64,000 nucleotides of DNA from TH-plancto1 sp031431195 (GTDB lineage Bacteria; Planctomycetota; Planctomycetia; Planctomycetales; Planctomycetaceae). The translations under genes and the position numbers were made by a program. The DNA lies in contig JANPCU010000361.1 of NCBI GenBank assembly GCA_031431195.1, forward strand, positions 1-64,000, written 5' to 3'. This document shows positions 7,470 through 17,084 of the stretch, in pieces (position 1 is the stretch's first letter; the number at the start of each line of letters is the position of its first letter). The notes beneath the pieces are model-generated. The model was not told where the DNA came from and searched no databases. It was given only the letters and a program-made list of their open reading frames with translations.

Positions 7470-10400
7470 ATGTCGACCCAAGAACTCCCCACCCGGTCCC
7501 GCCCCGAGTACGACGCGCCGTCGGGACTCTGGCCCGCCATCAAGTTCGTCCTCCAGCCGCTGTCGTCACTGAAGCTGACGGTGGTGCTACTGGCGATGTC
7601 GGCGTTCATCGTGCTGGCCGGGACATTGGCCCAGGTGAACGCCGATGTGTGGGAGGCGGTGCGCGAATACTTCCGCATCGACATGCACGAGTTGATGCAG
7701 TCTCAATCGCTGAGAGACGTGAAACGCAACCTGCTGGTCTGGATCAAGTTCGACATCTTCCAGCCGCCAGCCTTCTTCCCCGAAGCGACTGAGATTCCGA
7801 AGAAGTGGGGTTTCTGGTTCCCGCGCGGGTGGACCATCGGCGCGGTGATGATGGTGAATCTCTTCTCGGCGCATCTGGTGCGGTTTAAGATGCAGGCCAA
7901 GGGGGCGAGCCTGGTCGCCGGAATCGGAGTGATCCTGCTGGGAGCCGCTCTGACCTGGGCCGTGATTGTCACTTCCGCGTCGGCGGACGGAGTCCAGACG
8001 GACACCCTGGTCGCCTATGACCGGGTCTGGCAGCTGATGGGTTTGTCGATCTTGGCGATCTCGGGCTGCTTGGTGTTCGTGGGCCTGAGTGATGGGAACA
8101 AGCCTGTTGAGCGCGCGCTGTATTTGGTCTCGGCGATACTCGCGGGGGCTGTCAGTGCCGGGGTGCTGCTGGTGCCTCCACTGGAAGATCCGAGCATGCG
8201 GATTCTCTATCAGCTGCTCAAGGGGACCATCTGCGGAGTGGTACTCCTGTCGGGATGTTGGCTGGTGTTCCGTAAGCGGGCGGGGATTGTCCTGCTGCAC
8301 TCTGGAATCGGCATGCTGATGGTGTATGAGATTCTGGTCGGATTGAATGCGGGCACGATGGAGGCCAGCATGTCGATCGAAGAAGGTGATACAGCGGTCT
8401 ACACCACCGACATTCGCAGCACCGAACTCGTCGTTGCCGATCTCAATGACGCAAAAGAAGATCTCGAAACGATTATCCCCGGTACACGACTGAAGACCGG
8501 TGAGAAGTACGAGGACGAGCAACTGCCGTTCATCGTGGAGTTACTGACGTACTATCCGAACTCGACTCTGTACAACAAAGCAGGGAAGTTCAATCTCTCT
8601 CGGCCCGGTCAACCCGCCGAGGAACCCCAAGAAGCCGACCTGTCATCCATCGGTCGCGGTAAGACGTTCCGGATTACTCCGCTCGATCCGAGCGTGGGAA
8701 CCGACACCAACCAACGCGCCGACACTCCCTCCGGGTATGTACGCCTGCTCGACCGGGTGAGTGGCCAAGAGATCGGGACATACTTGGCCACGACCGTGCT
8801 TTCGGCGTTTGGGATGCCCGGCTCGGAGCCCCTCCTGTACAACGGGAAGAAGTATGAACTCGAACTCCGGTTTCGTCGCACTTACACGCCGTTCCACGTC
8901 AAGCTGCATGATGTGCAGCAAAACAATTACGTAGCCACGAATACTGCCCGCGACTATCGATCGATCATTACGCTGGTCGACAAAAGCCGTGAGAAGCCCG
9001 TCACGATTGACGAATTTCATGTGTGGATGAATAACCCGCTGCGTTATGGGGGATATACATTTTACCAGAGCGGTGTCGGCCCACCCGATGAAACGGGACG
9101 CCAGTCGACGACGCTGCAAGTCGTCGAGAACGAAGGCTGGACGATCCCCTACTTGGCGTGCATGATCACCGCTGTGGGCATGCTGTTCCAGTTCGTCCTC
9201 GTGTTGACACGCTTCCTGGGTAAGGTGTCTCGACCGGCACTCAGTCAGTCTGGCGCGAATGACCTCCCCGTGGATCGGTTTTGGCCCACCGTCGCGGCAG
9301 GGGGAGCACTGGTCTTGTTCTTATGCTGCCTGTACCCCGCCGCCAAGCCGCCGAAAGCCGCCGAGGGATTCGACTTCGCGTCCTTTGGGAAGATTCCGAT
9401 CTTCTACGAAGGCCGCCCGCAACCGATCGACAGTCTGGCTCGAAACTCGCTGTTGTCGATGAATGACCGCGAGACGTACACCGAGGACAAGAAGACCTAT
9501 CCGGCGATCCGCTGGTTTTTGGATGTCATCACCGATGCTCCGGAAGCGGAGAAGCACCCCGTCTTCCAGATTGAGAATCTGGATCTCCAAAAGGCACTGG
9601 GACTCGAACGACGCGAGAGGTATCGTTACGCCTACGCCGAGTTCAAAGACAAGCTGGAATCCATGAACGAGGAGATCGGCCAACTCTCCGAGACGAAGAC
9701 CGAGAATCTGAATCTCTACCAGCGTAAGTTGGTGCAACTGGCCCGAAAGTCCCTCACCGTTAGAAAGTTACAATTCTCCTTCGCTCAGATTCCGAGCAAC
9801 TTGTTGCCCGAGATTCCGAGTCCTGAAGAACTCGAAAAAAATCCGCGACTGGCCGTCGAGTGGATGGATGAGACTCAAGCCTTGCTGGATAAACTGGAGG
9901 GTGCTGTCCGTGAACGTGGTGCCCCCATCGTCGTTCCGATTCATATGGGGCCAGAGGCCAAGTCCTTTGGCAAGCTCGTGAAGCGTGAATGGGTCACGTT
10001 TCCTACGGGCAGTGCCCTCGCAGCTCTTGACGCTCGGCGTTCGGAGTCCGACACGACTCCGGAAGGTCTGTGGCGGGCAATGTTCGCCGCCTACCGGGCG
10101 GGAAACACGAAGGACTTCAATCGTCATGTGACGGCCTATTTGGCGATCCTGGATCAATCGTCGGACGAGCAACGAGCAGTCGATGGCGCGGATGTCGAAC
10201 TCAATACGAAGGCGACCAGTTTCGAACACTTCTTCAATCGAGTCGGGCCATTCAATCTGGCCTCGTTCATGTACGTCGGCGCGTTCGTACTGGTCGCTCT
10301 CGGCTGGGTCTTGTCGGGGTTCGGGGGCATGCGAGCCCTGCACACCGGAGCCTTCGTGTTCGCACTGCTGACCTTCGGTTTGCATGCCGCCGCCATCGTC

Positions 10401-11207
10401 GGTCGCATCTACATCTCCGGACGGCCACCCGTTACCAACCTCTTCTCCGCAGCTGTGTTCATCGGCTGTGCGGCGGCGTTTTTCGCTCTCGTGATGGAGT
10501 TGTTCTTCAAGAAGGGGATTGGGACGACGCTGGCCTGTGCCGTCGGGTTCCTGAGTTTACGTGTGGCTGGGGGATTAAGTACCGACGGGGACACGCTGGC
10601 CGTGTTGCAAGCGGTCCTCGACACCCAGTTCTGGTTGGCCACTCACGTGGTCACGATCACGCTGGGGTACGCCACCACCTATGTCTGCGGGTTCATCGGG
10701 GTGATCTACATCCTCGGTGGGATCTTCACGCCTGCCTTCTCGGATAAGGACCGGCAGAAGCTGACCGCGATGATGTACGGCACCCTGTGCTTTGCAATCT
10801 TCTTCAGCTTCGTCGGCACGGTGCTGGGGGGATTGTGGGCGGATGATTCGTGGGGCCGGTTCTGGGGCTGGGATCCCAAGGAGAACGGAGCCCTGATCAT
10901 CGTGATCTGGAACGCGATGATCCTCCACGCTCGCTGGGGCGGCATGATCAAGGAGCGTGGATTGGCCGCGCTGTGCGTTCTCGGCAACATTGTCGTCAGT
11001 TGGTCGTTCTTCGGCGTGAACGAACTCAACGTCGGTCTTCATTCCTATGGAGTCACCGAAGGACGCTCCTGGAATCTGTTTCTCTTCGCCGCATCCCAGC
11101 TGGTGGTCGCGACCCTGGCTCTGATCCCCAAGGACGCCTGGTGGAGCTTCCGGGCGAATGCTGACGACCCGACCCGCGTGCCACCTCAGATCGACCCGAT
11201 GGTGTAA
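7470..11207 (+). CDS. Cytochrome c biogenesis fusion protein ResB-CcsA (system II)
   Basis: At 1,245 residues this is a fusion of ResB/CcsB (N-terminal) and CcsA/CcmC-type haem handler (C-terminal), the System II apparatus that moves haem across the membrane and attaches it to apocytochromes c. The N-terminal half has several TM helices (LSSLKLTVVLLAMSAFIVLA; WTIGAVMMVNLFSAHLV) and a large periplasmic domain with FHVWMNNPLRYGGYTFYQSG, a ResB landmark. The C-terminal part has a multi-TM CcsA region with GRPPVTNLF, the WWD haem motif WGRFWGWDPKE (about 1128-1138) and the conserved LHSYG histidine. A long charged periplasmic insert separates the halves. It serves c-type cytochromes such as the PSD1 protein in this window. 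Confidence 0.93.
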   Translation: MSTQELPTRSRPEYDAPSGLWPAIKFVLQPLSSLKLTVVLLAMSAFIVLAGTLAQVNADVWEAVREYFRIDMHELMQSQSLRDVKRNLLVWIKFDIFQPPAFFPEATEIPKKWGFWFPRGWTIGAVMMVNLFSAHLVRFKMQAKGASLVAGIGVILLGAALTWAVIVTSASADGVQTDTLVAYDRVWQLMGLSILAISGCLVFVGLSDGNKPVERALYLVSAILAGAVSAGVLLVPPLEDPSMRILYQLLKGTICGVVLLSGCWLVFRKRAGIVLLHSGIGMLMVYEILVGLNAGTMEASMSIEEGDTAVYTTDIRSTELVVADLNDAKEDLETIIPGTRLKTGEKYEDEQLPFIVELLTYYPNSTLYNKAGKFNLSRPGQPAEEPQEADLSSIGRGKTFRITPLDPSVGTDTNQRADTPSGYVRLLDRVSGQEIGTYLATTVLSAFGMPGSEPLLYNGKKYELELRFRRTYTPFHVKLHDVQQNNYVATNTARDYRSIITLVDKSREKPVTIDEFHVWMNNPLRYGGYTFYQSGVGPPDETGRQSTTLQVVENEGWTIPYLACMITAVGMLFQFVLVLTRFLGKVSRPALSQSGANDLPVDRFWPTVAAGGALVLFLCCLYPAAKPPKAAEGFDFASFGKIPIFYEGRPQPIDSLARNSLLSMNDRETYTEDKKTYPAIRWFLDVITDAPEAEKHPVFQIENLDLQKALGLERRERYRYAYAEFKDKLESMNEEIGQLSETKTENLNLYQRKLVQLARKSLTVRKLQFSFAQIPSNLLPEIPSPEELEKNPRLAVEWMDETQALLDKLEGAVRERGAPIVVPIHMGPEAKSFGKLVKREWVTFPTGSALAALDARRSESDTTPEGLWRAMFAAYRAGNTKDFNRHVTAYLAILDQSSDEQRAVDGADVELNTKATSFEHFFNRVGPFNLASFMYVGAFVLVALGWVLSGFGGMRALHTGAFVFALLTFGLHAAAIVGRIYISGRPPVTNLFSAAVFIGCAAAFFALVMELFFKKGIGTTLACAVGFLSLRVAGGLSTDGDTLAVLQAVLDTQFWLATHVVTITLGYATTYVCGFIGVIYILGGIFTPAFSDKDRQKLTAMMYGTLCFAIFFSFVGTVLGGLWADDSWGRFWGWDPKENGALIIVIWNAMILHARWGGMIKERGLAALCVLGNIVVSWSFFGVNELNVGLHSYGVTEGRSWNLFLFAASQLVVATLALIPKDAWWSFRANADDPTRVPPQIDPMV

Positions 11208-11218
11208 GCGGCCCGTCT

Positions 11219-11474
11219 CTACGTTCGCCAGAACGTGGGTCGCTCACCGAGTGGGTGGCCGGGTCTGGAGGCTTTGCGAAAGGCCCGGTCTCCGCACGAC
11301 GACGCCCTACCCAACAGGGCCATGCGCAAAGCCTGCTGACCCTGCCACCCGTCGCGACCAGGCAGTGAGCGGCACGGCGCTAGCCGCCGGTTCCCCTGAC
11401 CTTCGTCCGACCGAGACATGGTTCTCCGGCAATCCACGGTGAGCAGAACCGGCGGCTAGCGCCGTGCCGCTCAC
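11219..11474. repeat. Cluster of three inverted-repeat elements between the ResB-CcsA and aldolase genes
   Basis: This 311-bp gap has no gene. It holds (i) ACGTTCGCCAGAACGTGGG at 11221, found inverted at 17062-17084; (ii) imperfect arms 11253-11278 and 11325-11350 (GGGTGGCCGGGTCTGGAGGC and complement); (iii) perfect 29-bp arms 11365-11393 and 11446-11474 beginning GTGAGCGGCACGGCGCTAGC. All can form strong hairpins downstream of the ResB-CcsA stop. Confidence 0.8.
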
Positions 11475-11518
11475 CATTTGATCCTCGCCCTTCCGACCCA
11501 AATCTCAAGGTCTCCCCG

Positions 11519-12274
11519 ATGTCTGTAGCCTTTCGCGAGCGGTTCCTATCCGGTGAACGCCTCTTCGCCACGATGCTGACTCTGCCCTCGGGAGCGGTCG
11601 CCGAGATTCTCGGCGATGTCGGGTTCGATTGGATCTTCGTCGACGCCGAGCATGGCCCGATCGAAGCAGCTGAGCTGCAACTGATCCTGCAAACGATTGG
11701 CCGTCGCGTGCCGTGCCTGGTCCGAGTCCCCACGACCGATTCGGTGGCCATTCAGCGAGCGCTCGACTTGGGAGCCGCCGGAATTATCGTGCCCCAGGTG
11801 AACTCCGCCGAGCAAGCCGCCCGCGTGGTCGACTTCAGTCGTTACCCTCCCACAGGTTCGCGCGGGGTCGGGATCTCACGCGCGCAGGGGTACGGCCTCG
11901 ACTTCACCCCCTACGTCGCCGACGCCAACCAGCGCTCTGTCGTCGTCGTCCAGGCCGAGAACATCCGCGCTGTCGAGTGCATGGAAGAAATCGCAGCTGT
12001 GCCGGGGATCGACGGAGTTCTGATCGGCCCGTACGACCTGTCCGCCAGCATGGGCCTGATGGGGCAGATCGACCACCCGCGCGTGGTCGAGGCGATCGAT
12101 CGCGTGACAGCGGTCTGCCTGCGCCGGGGACTGAAGCTCGGCATCTTCGGAGTCACGCCAGCTGCAGTGAGGCCGTACCTCGCGAAGGGGTACACGTTCC
12201 TCGTCGCCGGGGTCGACACGATCATGCTGGGAAAAGGCGCACGCGCGGTCCTGGATGAGTTGCAGGCCCCCTAG
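11519..12274 (+). CDS. HpcH/HpaI aldolase family protein
   Basis: The 251-residue protein fits the HpcH/HpaI class II aldolase family (2-keto-3-deoxy sugar-acid or hydroxy-heptanedioate aldolases): GFDWIFVDAEHGPIEAAEL with the catalytic His and acidic pair near residues 34-52, VRVPTTD, GAAGIIVPQVNSAEQA, the conserved arginine segment SRGVGISRAQGYG, and VLIGPYDLSASMG with a metal or phosphate-binding loop. It should cleave a 2-keto acid into pyruvate and an aldehyde with a divalent metal. The physiological substrate cannot be assigned, and neighbours give no pathway. Confidence 0.9.
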   Translation: MSVAFRERFLSGERLFATMLTLPSGAVAEILGDVGFDWIFVDAEHGPIEAAELQLILQTIGRRVPCLVRVPTTDSVAIQRALDLGAAGIIVPQVNSAEQAARVVDFSRYPPTGSRGVGISRAQGYGLDFTPYVADANQRSVVVVQAENIRAVECMEEIAAVPGIDGVLIGPYDLSASMGLMGQIDHPRVVEAIDRVTAVCLRRGLKLGIFGVTPAAVRPYLAKGYTFLVAGVDTIMLGKGARAVLDELQAP

Positions 12275-12302
12275 CCAGTCGGCTCGACAATTCCCTCAGC
12301 CC

Positions 12303-13184
12303 TCAGTGACCCCAGTCGAACGCCACATCCAGCGCCGGGGCCGAGTGCGTCAGTGCCCCAATGCTAATCCGGTCGACCCCCGTCGAGGCAATCTCGCGGA
12401 TCGTCTCCAGGTTGACTCCCCCCGAGGCTTCCAGCAACACCGAAGGAGCAAACCGGTCGCGGATCGATACCGCCTCGCGCAGCTGAGACGGCTTCATATT
12501 GTCGAGTAACACGATCTCGGGATGCTCGTGCAGTGCGTCGTTCAACTGGGTGAGCGTGTCGACTTCGACTTCGATGAGCTGGCCGGGCCAGCGCCGCCGG
12601 CATTCCCGGATGGCAGCTGCGACTGAGCCATCGGGGGACTGCGTTCTCCACGCGGCCAAGTGGTTGTCCTTGATGAGAACTCCATCGTACAGTCCCATGC
12701 GGTGGTTCGTGCCTCCTCCGCAGCGGACCGCGTACTTCTGCAGCAGTCGCCAGCCGGGCCAAGTCTTGCGAGTGTCGAGAATCTTCGCGCGGGTGCCCTC
12801 GACCGCATCGACGAACTTGCGGGTCAGTGTCGCCACGCCACCCAGCGCCGTCAGAAAATTAAGGACCGTCCGCTCCCCGGTCAGCAACGACCGGACCGGC
12901 CCCTGCACATGGGCCAGCACCCGACCGGGCAGGACACTCTCCCCATCACGGCAGAGCAGATCGATTGTCACCGCCGGGTCGATCTTCTCGAAGATCTGCT
13001 CCATGATCGGCAGCCCCGCCACCACTCCGCGCTGCCGAGCCACGATCTGCACCAGGCCCATCTGGTTCTCGGGAACCAGCGCGACCGAGGTCAGATCGCA
13101 CTCTCCTCGTAGATCCTCGTCGAGAGCGATCTCAATCAGCACCGCAGCTGCGGCACGCTCTAGCTCGCCAAATGTGTTTTCCAT
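12303..13184 (-). CDS. nadC: Nicotinate-nucleotide pyrophosphorylase (carboxylating)
   Basis: The protein (293 aa from the ATG at 13184) catalyses quinolinate plus PRPP to nicotinate mononucleotide, CO2 and PPi in de novo NAD synthesis. Visible motifs are ERTVLNFLTALGGVATLTRK, ILDTRKTWPGWRLLQKYAVR, GGGTNHRMGLYDGVLIKDNH (substrate-binding Arg, Lys and His), and a C-terminal ASGGVNLETIREIASTGVD barrel end. The start is chosen because a purine-rich GGAAGAGGAAG lies immediately upstream and the length matches NadC enzymes; an in-frame extension to 13298 lacks family character. Other nad genes are not in the window. Confidence 0.92.
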   Translation of the reverse strand: MENTFGELERAAAAVLIEIALDEDLRGECDLTSVALVPENQMGLVQIVARQRGVVAGLPIMEQIFEKIDPAVTIDLLCRDGESVLPGRVLAHVQGPVRSLLTGERTVLNFLTALGGVATLTRKFVDAVEGTRAKILDTRKTWPGWRLLQKYAVRCGGGTNHRMGLYDGVLIKDNHLAAWRTQSPDGSVAAAIRECRRRWPGQLIEVEVDTLTQLNDALHEHPEIVLLDNMKPSQLREAVSIRDRFAPSVLLEASGGVNLETIREIASTGVDRISIGALTHSAPALDVAFDWGH

Positions 13185-13654
13185 CTTCCTCTTCCGCGAA
13201 TCCACTTGCCACAGCCACTTCGACTGGAAATGAGCCATTCGAGGGAACAGAATACAGGGGGCCTCCCGAAGCCCACAGGGCAATCGTATATCCAACACAT
13301 CACTTCGTTTGGATCATTGCCTCATCCTGCCTCGAATCCAGAGGGAAGCTTTTCCCCCATCACGCACCCGAGTGGCCGCCGGGTTCGGCGATGTCCTAGT
13401 CTTTTCACCCATTGTGATACTTCACGCGGGCATGATCGAGACGTACGACGGAGGTCCTCGTCCGTCGCTCCTCTGTGTCTTCCACACGGACGGACGAGGA
13501 CGTCCGTCCTACGAAATGTCTCTGTTCTCCCCGCGAGAACTCTATCAGGATGCCCATCCGGGAGGGACGTCAGTCGTGAGCCGGTCGTGGAGCGGCTGTC
13601 ATGCCGCTGGGAGGGGTGAATCCCGATTCAGAAAAAAGCTCTCTGAAATCGTAC
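13185..13654. repeat. Intergenic region with a GC-rich inverted repeat
   Basis: There are 470 bp between nadC and the VWA-protein stop with no convincing gene. The notable structure is an inverted repeat with arms at 13442-13466 and 13489-13513 (CGTACGACGGAGGTCCTCGT and a near-complement with one base offset), 22-bp loop. It is located downstream of the VWA gene and upstream of nadC. Nothing else is seen. Confidence 0.6.
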
Positions 13655-15571
13655 TCAACCCGGCTTCTTCTGGAAGTACCACCACTCGGCCAGCAACACG
13701 AACAGCGCAATCGCGGCCATTGACGACCAGATCGGTTTGTCCTGGTCCAGCTGAGTCTCCGTGGCGGCGACACTCGCCTCTTTCGTTACGAACGTCTCGA
13801 CTCCGGCCAACGAGGACTCGCGAGGATTGAGCAGGCTTACCCCCAATTCGCGGACCAGCTTGCCGCCCGAGCGAACCTCGTACGGCCCGACAGCGCGGGC
13901 TGAGACGCCGGTCACCCAGCCATCGGCATCGGACCGGGCGCTCACATGCACGCCCTGCGGATTTGTGACGCGGTACTCTGTGTCCCGCGACAGCTTTACG
14001 GGAGGCAGCATCCCGGTCGCGGCGGCCTTGACGTCCGCCAGCTCTGCCTGACGCATGGCGATATTGACAAGGTTCGTGGTCAGAATTGGGAACGCCAGTC
14101 GGTAGGGCAGCGTGGTCCGGTCGAGCTTGAACATCCAATGCAGGTACAACCGTGGCCCGGCCCGTCGCTCCAAAATGAGCGGCCCCTTCGCTCCGTGACA
14201 GAGAATCTCGAAGCCCATCTCTTCCAGTATTGAATCGGTGACGCCCTTCGCCAGAGTCGGCTCGTCCGCCATCAGCACCTCGCGCAGCTGGACATGCTGC
14301 ATCAGGGGAGCCTCCCGCTTCCAATCGACGACGGTCACGTTCCCCTCGCCGATAGTCAACTTGCCGACCAACTCTTTGGGTATCTGCCCGACCGTGAGGT
14401 AGGTCGTTGACTCCCGTGCCAGGTCCTCCAAGCTGTCGCTGATGACGAGGTCATAGGTCGCGAGTTCGGAGGTCTTACCGTCCGGCGGGTCGAGCTTGAT
14501 CCCGGCCTGACCCTTGAGAGCGTGTCGGAACGCGGCGAGTGTTTCGGGGCAGAAGATCTGCAAATCGCGGCCGACCGGCAGCTCAATCCACGCCGTGTTG
14601 TCGACAGTCAACGTGTCGAAGTCTGTCGGTGTCAGCTCGGCTTTGAGTTGCAGTTCGGTGTCGGAATCGAGATTGAACACCAGCCGCTGCGACTCGCCGG
14701 CATTGAGGACGACTCGCTCCTCGCCCACCACGACCGGCTTCCCGTCCACCATCTTCGAGAGTCGCAGCTGTCCGTTGCCTGCCGCTTCGGGGCTGGCCTC
14801 GACGCGGACGAAGACCTCCCACGCATCCGACCCGGATCGGGTGGCATTCAGCGAGGTGATGCCGATGTTGCCTCCACTCGATTTGACGCGAAAGTAATCG
14901 ATCGTGAATGGCAACTCGAAGTCGACGATCGCCTCTTGCTCGGCGGTGACGGGATTGGGCCGAGTCGGGATATTGCCGTCGGAGTAGAGGCGGATGCTCG
15001 GGATCTCGACGAGTTTGGACTGCCCGCGCGCCAAAGCCAGCGCGTCCTCCAATCGCGAGGGAACATCGATGACCTCGATCTGGTCGAGGGCCTGCTTCAA
15101 CTCGGTCTTGTTGTTGGTGAGTTGAGTGAGTCGTTGAGCGGTGTTGTGGACCTCAATCAACATCAGCCGCTGATCGGGAAGCATGTTATCGATGATCGGG
15201 CGAATCTGTTCCTTGGCCAGTTCCAGCCGGGTCTTCTTCGTCTGGGCGTCGATGGCCCCCATACTGGCCGAACAGTCAATCAGGATTGGCAGATTCTTCG
15301 ATAGCGTGTCCCGCCCACGAATGAATGGTTGAGCAGCCGCGAGGGCCAGGAGCGTCAGTAACAGCAGCTGGAGCCAGAGCAGCAGGTTGCGGCGGAACTT
15401 CTGAAATGGAGCGTTCACACGCTGGTCGGCGATCACTTGCTGCCAGAGCAGCAGCGAGGGGATCTCCTGCCGCGACCGCTTGAGCTTGAGGAAATACATC
15501 ACCACGACCGGGATCAGCAGCAGCAACAGGAACGCATTCAGCGGCGCTGTGAATCCCGGCAACCAGTTCAT
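13655..15571 (-). CDS. BatA / VWA domain membrane protein
   Basis: The 638-residue protein starts with the BatA N-terminal region: a TM helix (NAFLLLLLIPVVVMYFLKLK), RSRQEIPSLLLWQQV, and a second TM segment (LLLWLQLLLLTLLALAAAQP). A von Willebrand A domain follows from about residue 94, with the MIDAS motif DCSASMG. The middle is an Ig-like or beta-rich extracytoplasmic region, and a final TM helix (MAAIALFVLLAEWWYFQKKP) closes the protein. This topology is common to planctomycete and Bacteroidetes Bat-type proteins that usually sit with MoxR ATPases; no MoxR gene is visible nearby, so the partner must lie elsewhere. Confidence 0.88.
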   Translation of the reverse strand: MNWLPGFTAPLNAFLLLLLIPVVVMYFLKLKRSRQEIPSLLLWQQVIADQRVNAPFQKFRRNLLLWLQLLLLTLLALAAAQPFIRGRDTLSKNLPILIDCSASMGAIDAQTKKTRLELAKEQIRPIIDNMLPDQRLMLIEVHNTAQRLTQLTNNKTELKQALDQIEVIDVPSRLEDALALARGQSKLVEIPSIRLYSDGNIPTRPNPVTAEQEAIVDFELPFTIDYFRVKSSGGNIGITSLNATRSGSDAWEVFVRVEASPEAAGNGQLRLSKMVDGKPVVVGEERVVLNAGESQRLVFNLDSDTELQLKAELTPTDFDTLTVDNTAWIELPVGRDLQIFCPETLAAFRHALKGQAGIKLDPPDGKTSELATYDLVISDSLEDLARESTTYLTVGQIPKELVGKLTIGEGNVTVVDWKREAPLMQHVQLREVLMADEPTLAKGVTDSILEEMGFEILCHGAKGPLILERRAGPRLYLHWMFKLDRTTLPYRLAFPILTTNLVNIAMRQAELADVKAAATGMLPPVKLSRDTEYRVTNPQGVHVSARSDADGWVTGVSARAVGPYEVRSGGKLVRELGVSLLNPRESSLAGVETFVTKEASVAATETQLDQDKPIWSSMAAIALFVLLAEWWYFQKKPG

Positions 15572-15764
15572 AAAATCGCCTTTGCAGTCTGTGCGAGGGG
15601 AACGTCAGAGAGTGTACCGCAGTGGCGGGAGAGACGAAACGGAATGCCATCGAACGCAGTCTGCTCACTCCGTACTACGTTGTCGGTCAGCGAGACGTTG
15701 GAAGAATATAAACGGGTGAGGCCATTCGAAATCTGAGGAGAGTGACCGATTGAACAGGGCCACA

Positions 15765-17024
15765 TTATTGAATGCTGTGTGCGGGGCTGAGAACGGCCTC
15801 GAAGGGATCGTGGGCGCCAGACCGCAGGGGAAGGACACAGAAGTCCGCTCGCATTCCCGGAGCGATCTTGCCGATGGACTCTCCCAATCCCAGCGCCTCT
15901 GCCCCGTGACGCGTGGCCATCTCCAGCAGGATGGAAGGAGCGATCTCTGGGTGAAGCTGCGCGACATGCCGGACCTCCGCGAGCAGGCTCAGGTCGGGAT
16001 TGCTCGCGCGACTATCGGTGCCGAGGGCCACGCGGATGCCTCGCTTCAGGAGTGCCGCGAGCGGGTAGGGCTCGTGCTGGAAATAGCTGTGAGTGCGCGG
16101 GCAGTAGACGACGCTGAGCTGGTCTTTTCCGGCGAGGAAGTCGAACTCTGAGGGCGACAGATAGTTCCCGTGAATGACCAGCACGCGCGGCAGGACGGCG
16201 AGCCGTCGCAGCACGTCGAGCGGCGATGCAAACGCGGCTCGTTGTCCCGGCTTCCACAGACTCCACTCGGTGAATAGTTCTGCGAGTGGGCCAGTTCCGG
16301 CGGCGAGCAATTCCAGCTCTTCACGCGTCTCGGCGAGGTGCATCGCGACCGGAACGGCTCCCGCCTGCGCCAGACGGATGGCTTCCGCGAAGAGTTCACC
16401 ACTGACGCTGTAGGGGGCGTGTGGGCTCAGTCCGGCAGTCCAGCGGGGTTGCCAGTCACTCGCTGGGAGGGATGCCTCCCCCGGTCGCGTGGCTCCGACG
16501 ATCAAATGACGACAGGCATCAGCCATCTGTGGTTGAACGGCCTCGGTCTTCAAACCGAGGATTTCATCGAACACGACCAGTTGTGGGGCGGTCACTGTCC
16601 GACAGGAGAGGTCGACATCAGACGCATCGAGTGCGGTGGGGGCATCCCAGTATCGAGTGGAAATCTCTCCGAGCGTCGTCACCCCTGCACGGGCAGACTC
16701 GGCGAGGCCCAGTTCGATCGCCTCATTCGCAGACACTTCCGTTTGTCCCTGCCGCCATCCGACGATGTTGCGAATCCAGCTGGCGAAAGTCTTGTCATAC
16801 GGCAACGGGGTGCTGAGGTTGCTGAACTCCAGATGCGTGTGAGCGTTGACCAGACCGGGGAGGATGATCTGATCACCTAGGTCGATCTCGCCGGTGACAG
16901 GCCCGGCCCCTACAGCGACAATCCGTCGATCGACCACCGTCACTCTCCCCCCCTCCAGCCAGCGCCCAGCCGCCCATACCCAGCGGGCTCGATAAGTCTT
17001 CGGATGAGGATCGGTTGCGGTCAT
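15765..17024 (-). CDS. Amidohydrolase-family (cytosine deaminase / TRZ-ATZ-like) hydrolase
   Basis: The protein (about 419 aa from ATG 17024) is a metal-dependent amidohydrolase: an N-terminal beta-sandwich strand, then ILPGLVNAHTHLEFSNL with the HxH metal pair, AGVTTLGEI, SPHAPYSVSGE and MHLAETREE with two more metal histidines, and ALGTDSRASNPD with the final Asp. It belongs near the SsnA/AtzF-like or adenosine/guanine deaminase-type cyclic amidohydrolases. The deamination substrate is not readable. Two in-frame upstream ATGs (17045, 17060) exist without a clear Shine-Dalgarno site, so the start is uncertain by 12 codons. Confidence 0.85.
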   Translation of the reverse strand: MTATDPHPKTYRARWVWAAGRWLEGGRVTVVDRRIVAVGAGPVTGEIDLGDQIILPGLVNAHTHLEFSNLSTPLPYDKTFASWIRNIVGWRQGQTEVSANEAIELGLAESARAGVTTLGEISTRYWDAPTALDASDVDLSCRTVTAPQLVVFDEILGLKTEAVQPQMADACRHLIVGATRPGEASLPASDWQPRWTAGLSPHAPYSVSGELFAEAIRLAQAGAVPVAMHLAETREELELLAAGTGPLAELFTEWSLWKPGQRAAFASPLDVLRRLAVLPRVLVIHGNYLSPSEFDFLAGKDQLSVVYCPRTHSYFQHEPYPLAALLKRGIRVALGTDSRASNPDLSLLAEVRHVAQLHPEIAPSILLEMATRHGAEALGLGESIGKIAPGMRADFCVLPLRSGAHDPFEAVLSPAHSIQ

Positions 17025-17061
17025 GGGAGACAAGCTTGAGAGGGCCATGCGAATGAACACT

Positions 17062-17084
17062 CGCCCACGTTCTGGCGAACGTAG
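17062..17084. repeat. Palindromic repeat next to a stop codon (ACGTTCGCCAGAACG family)
   Basis: CGCCCACGTTCTGGCGAACG is the inverted counterpart of the motif at 11219-11242. Its inner part is itself palindromic (CGTTCTGGCGAACG). It ends directly at the TAG stop (17085-17087, minus strand) of the SUMF1-like gene. Confidence 0.6.
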
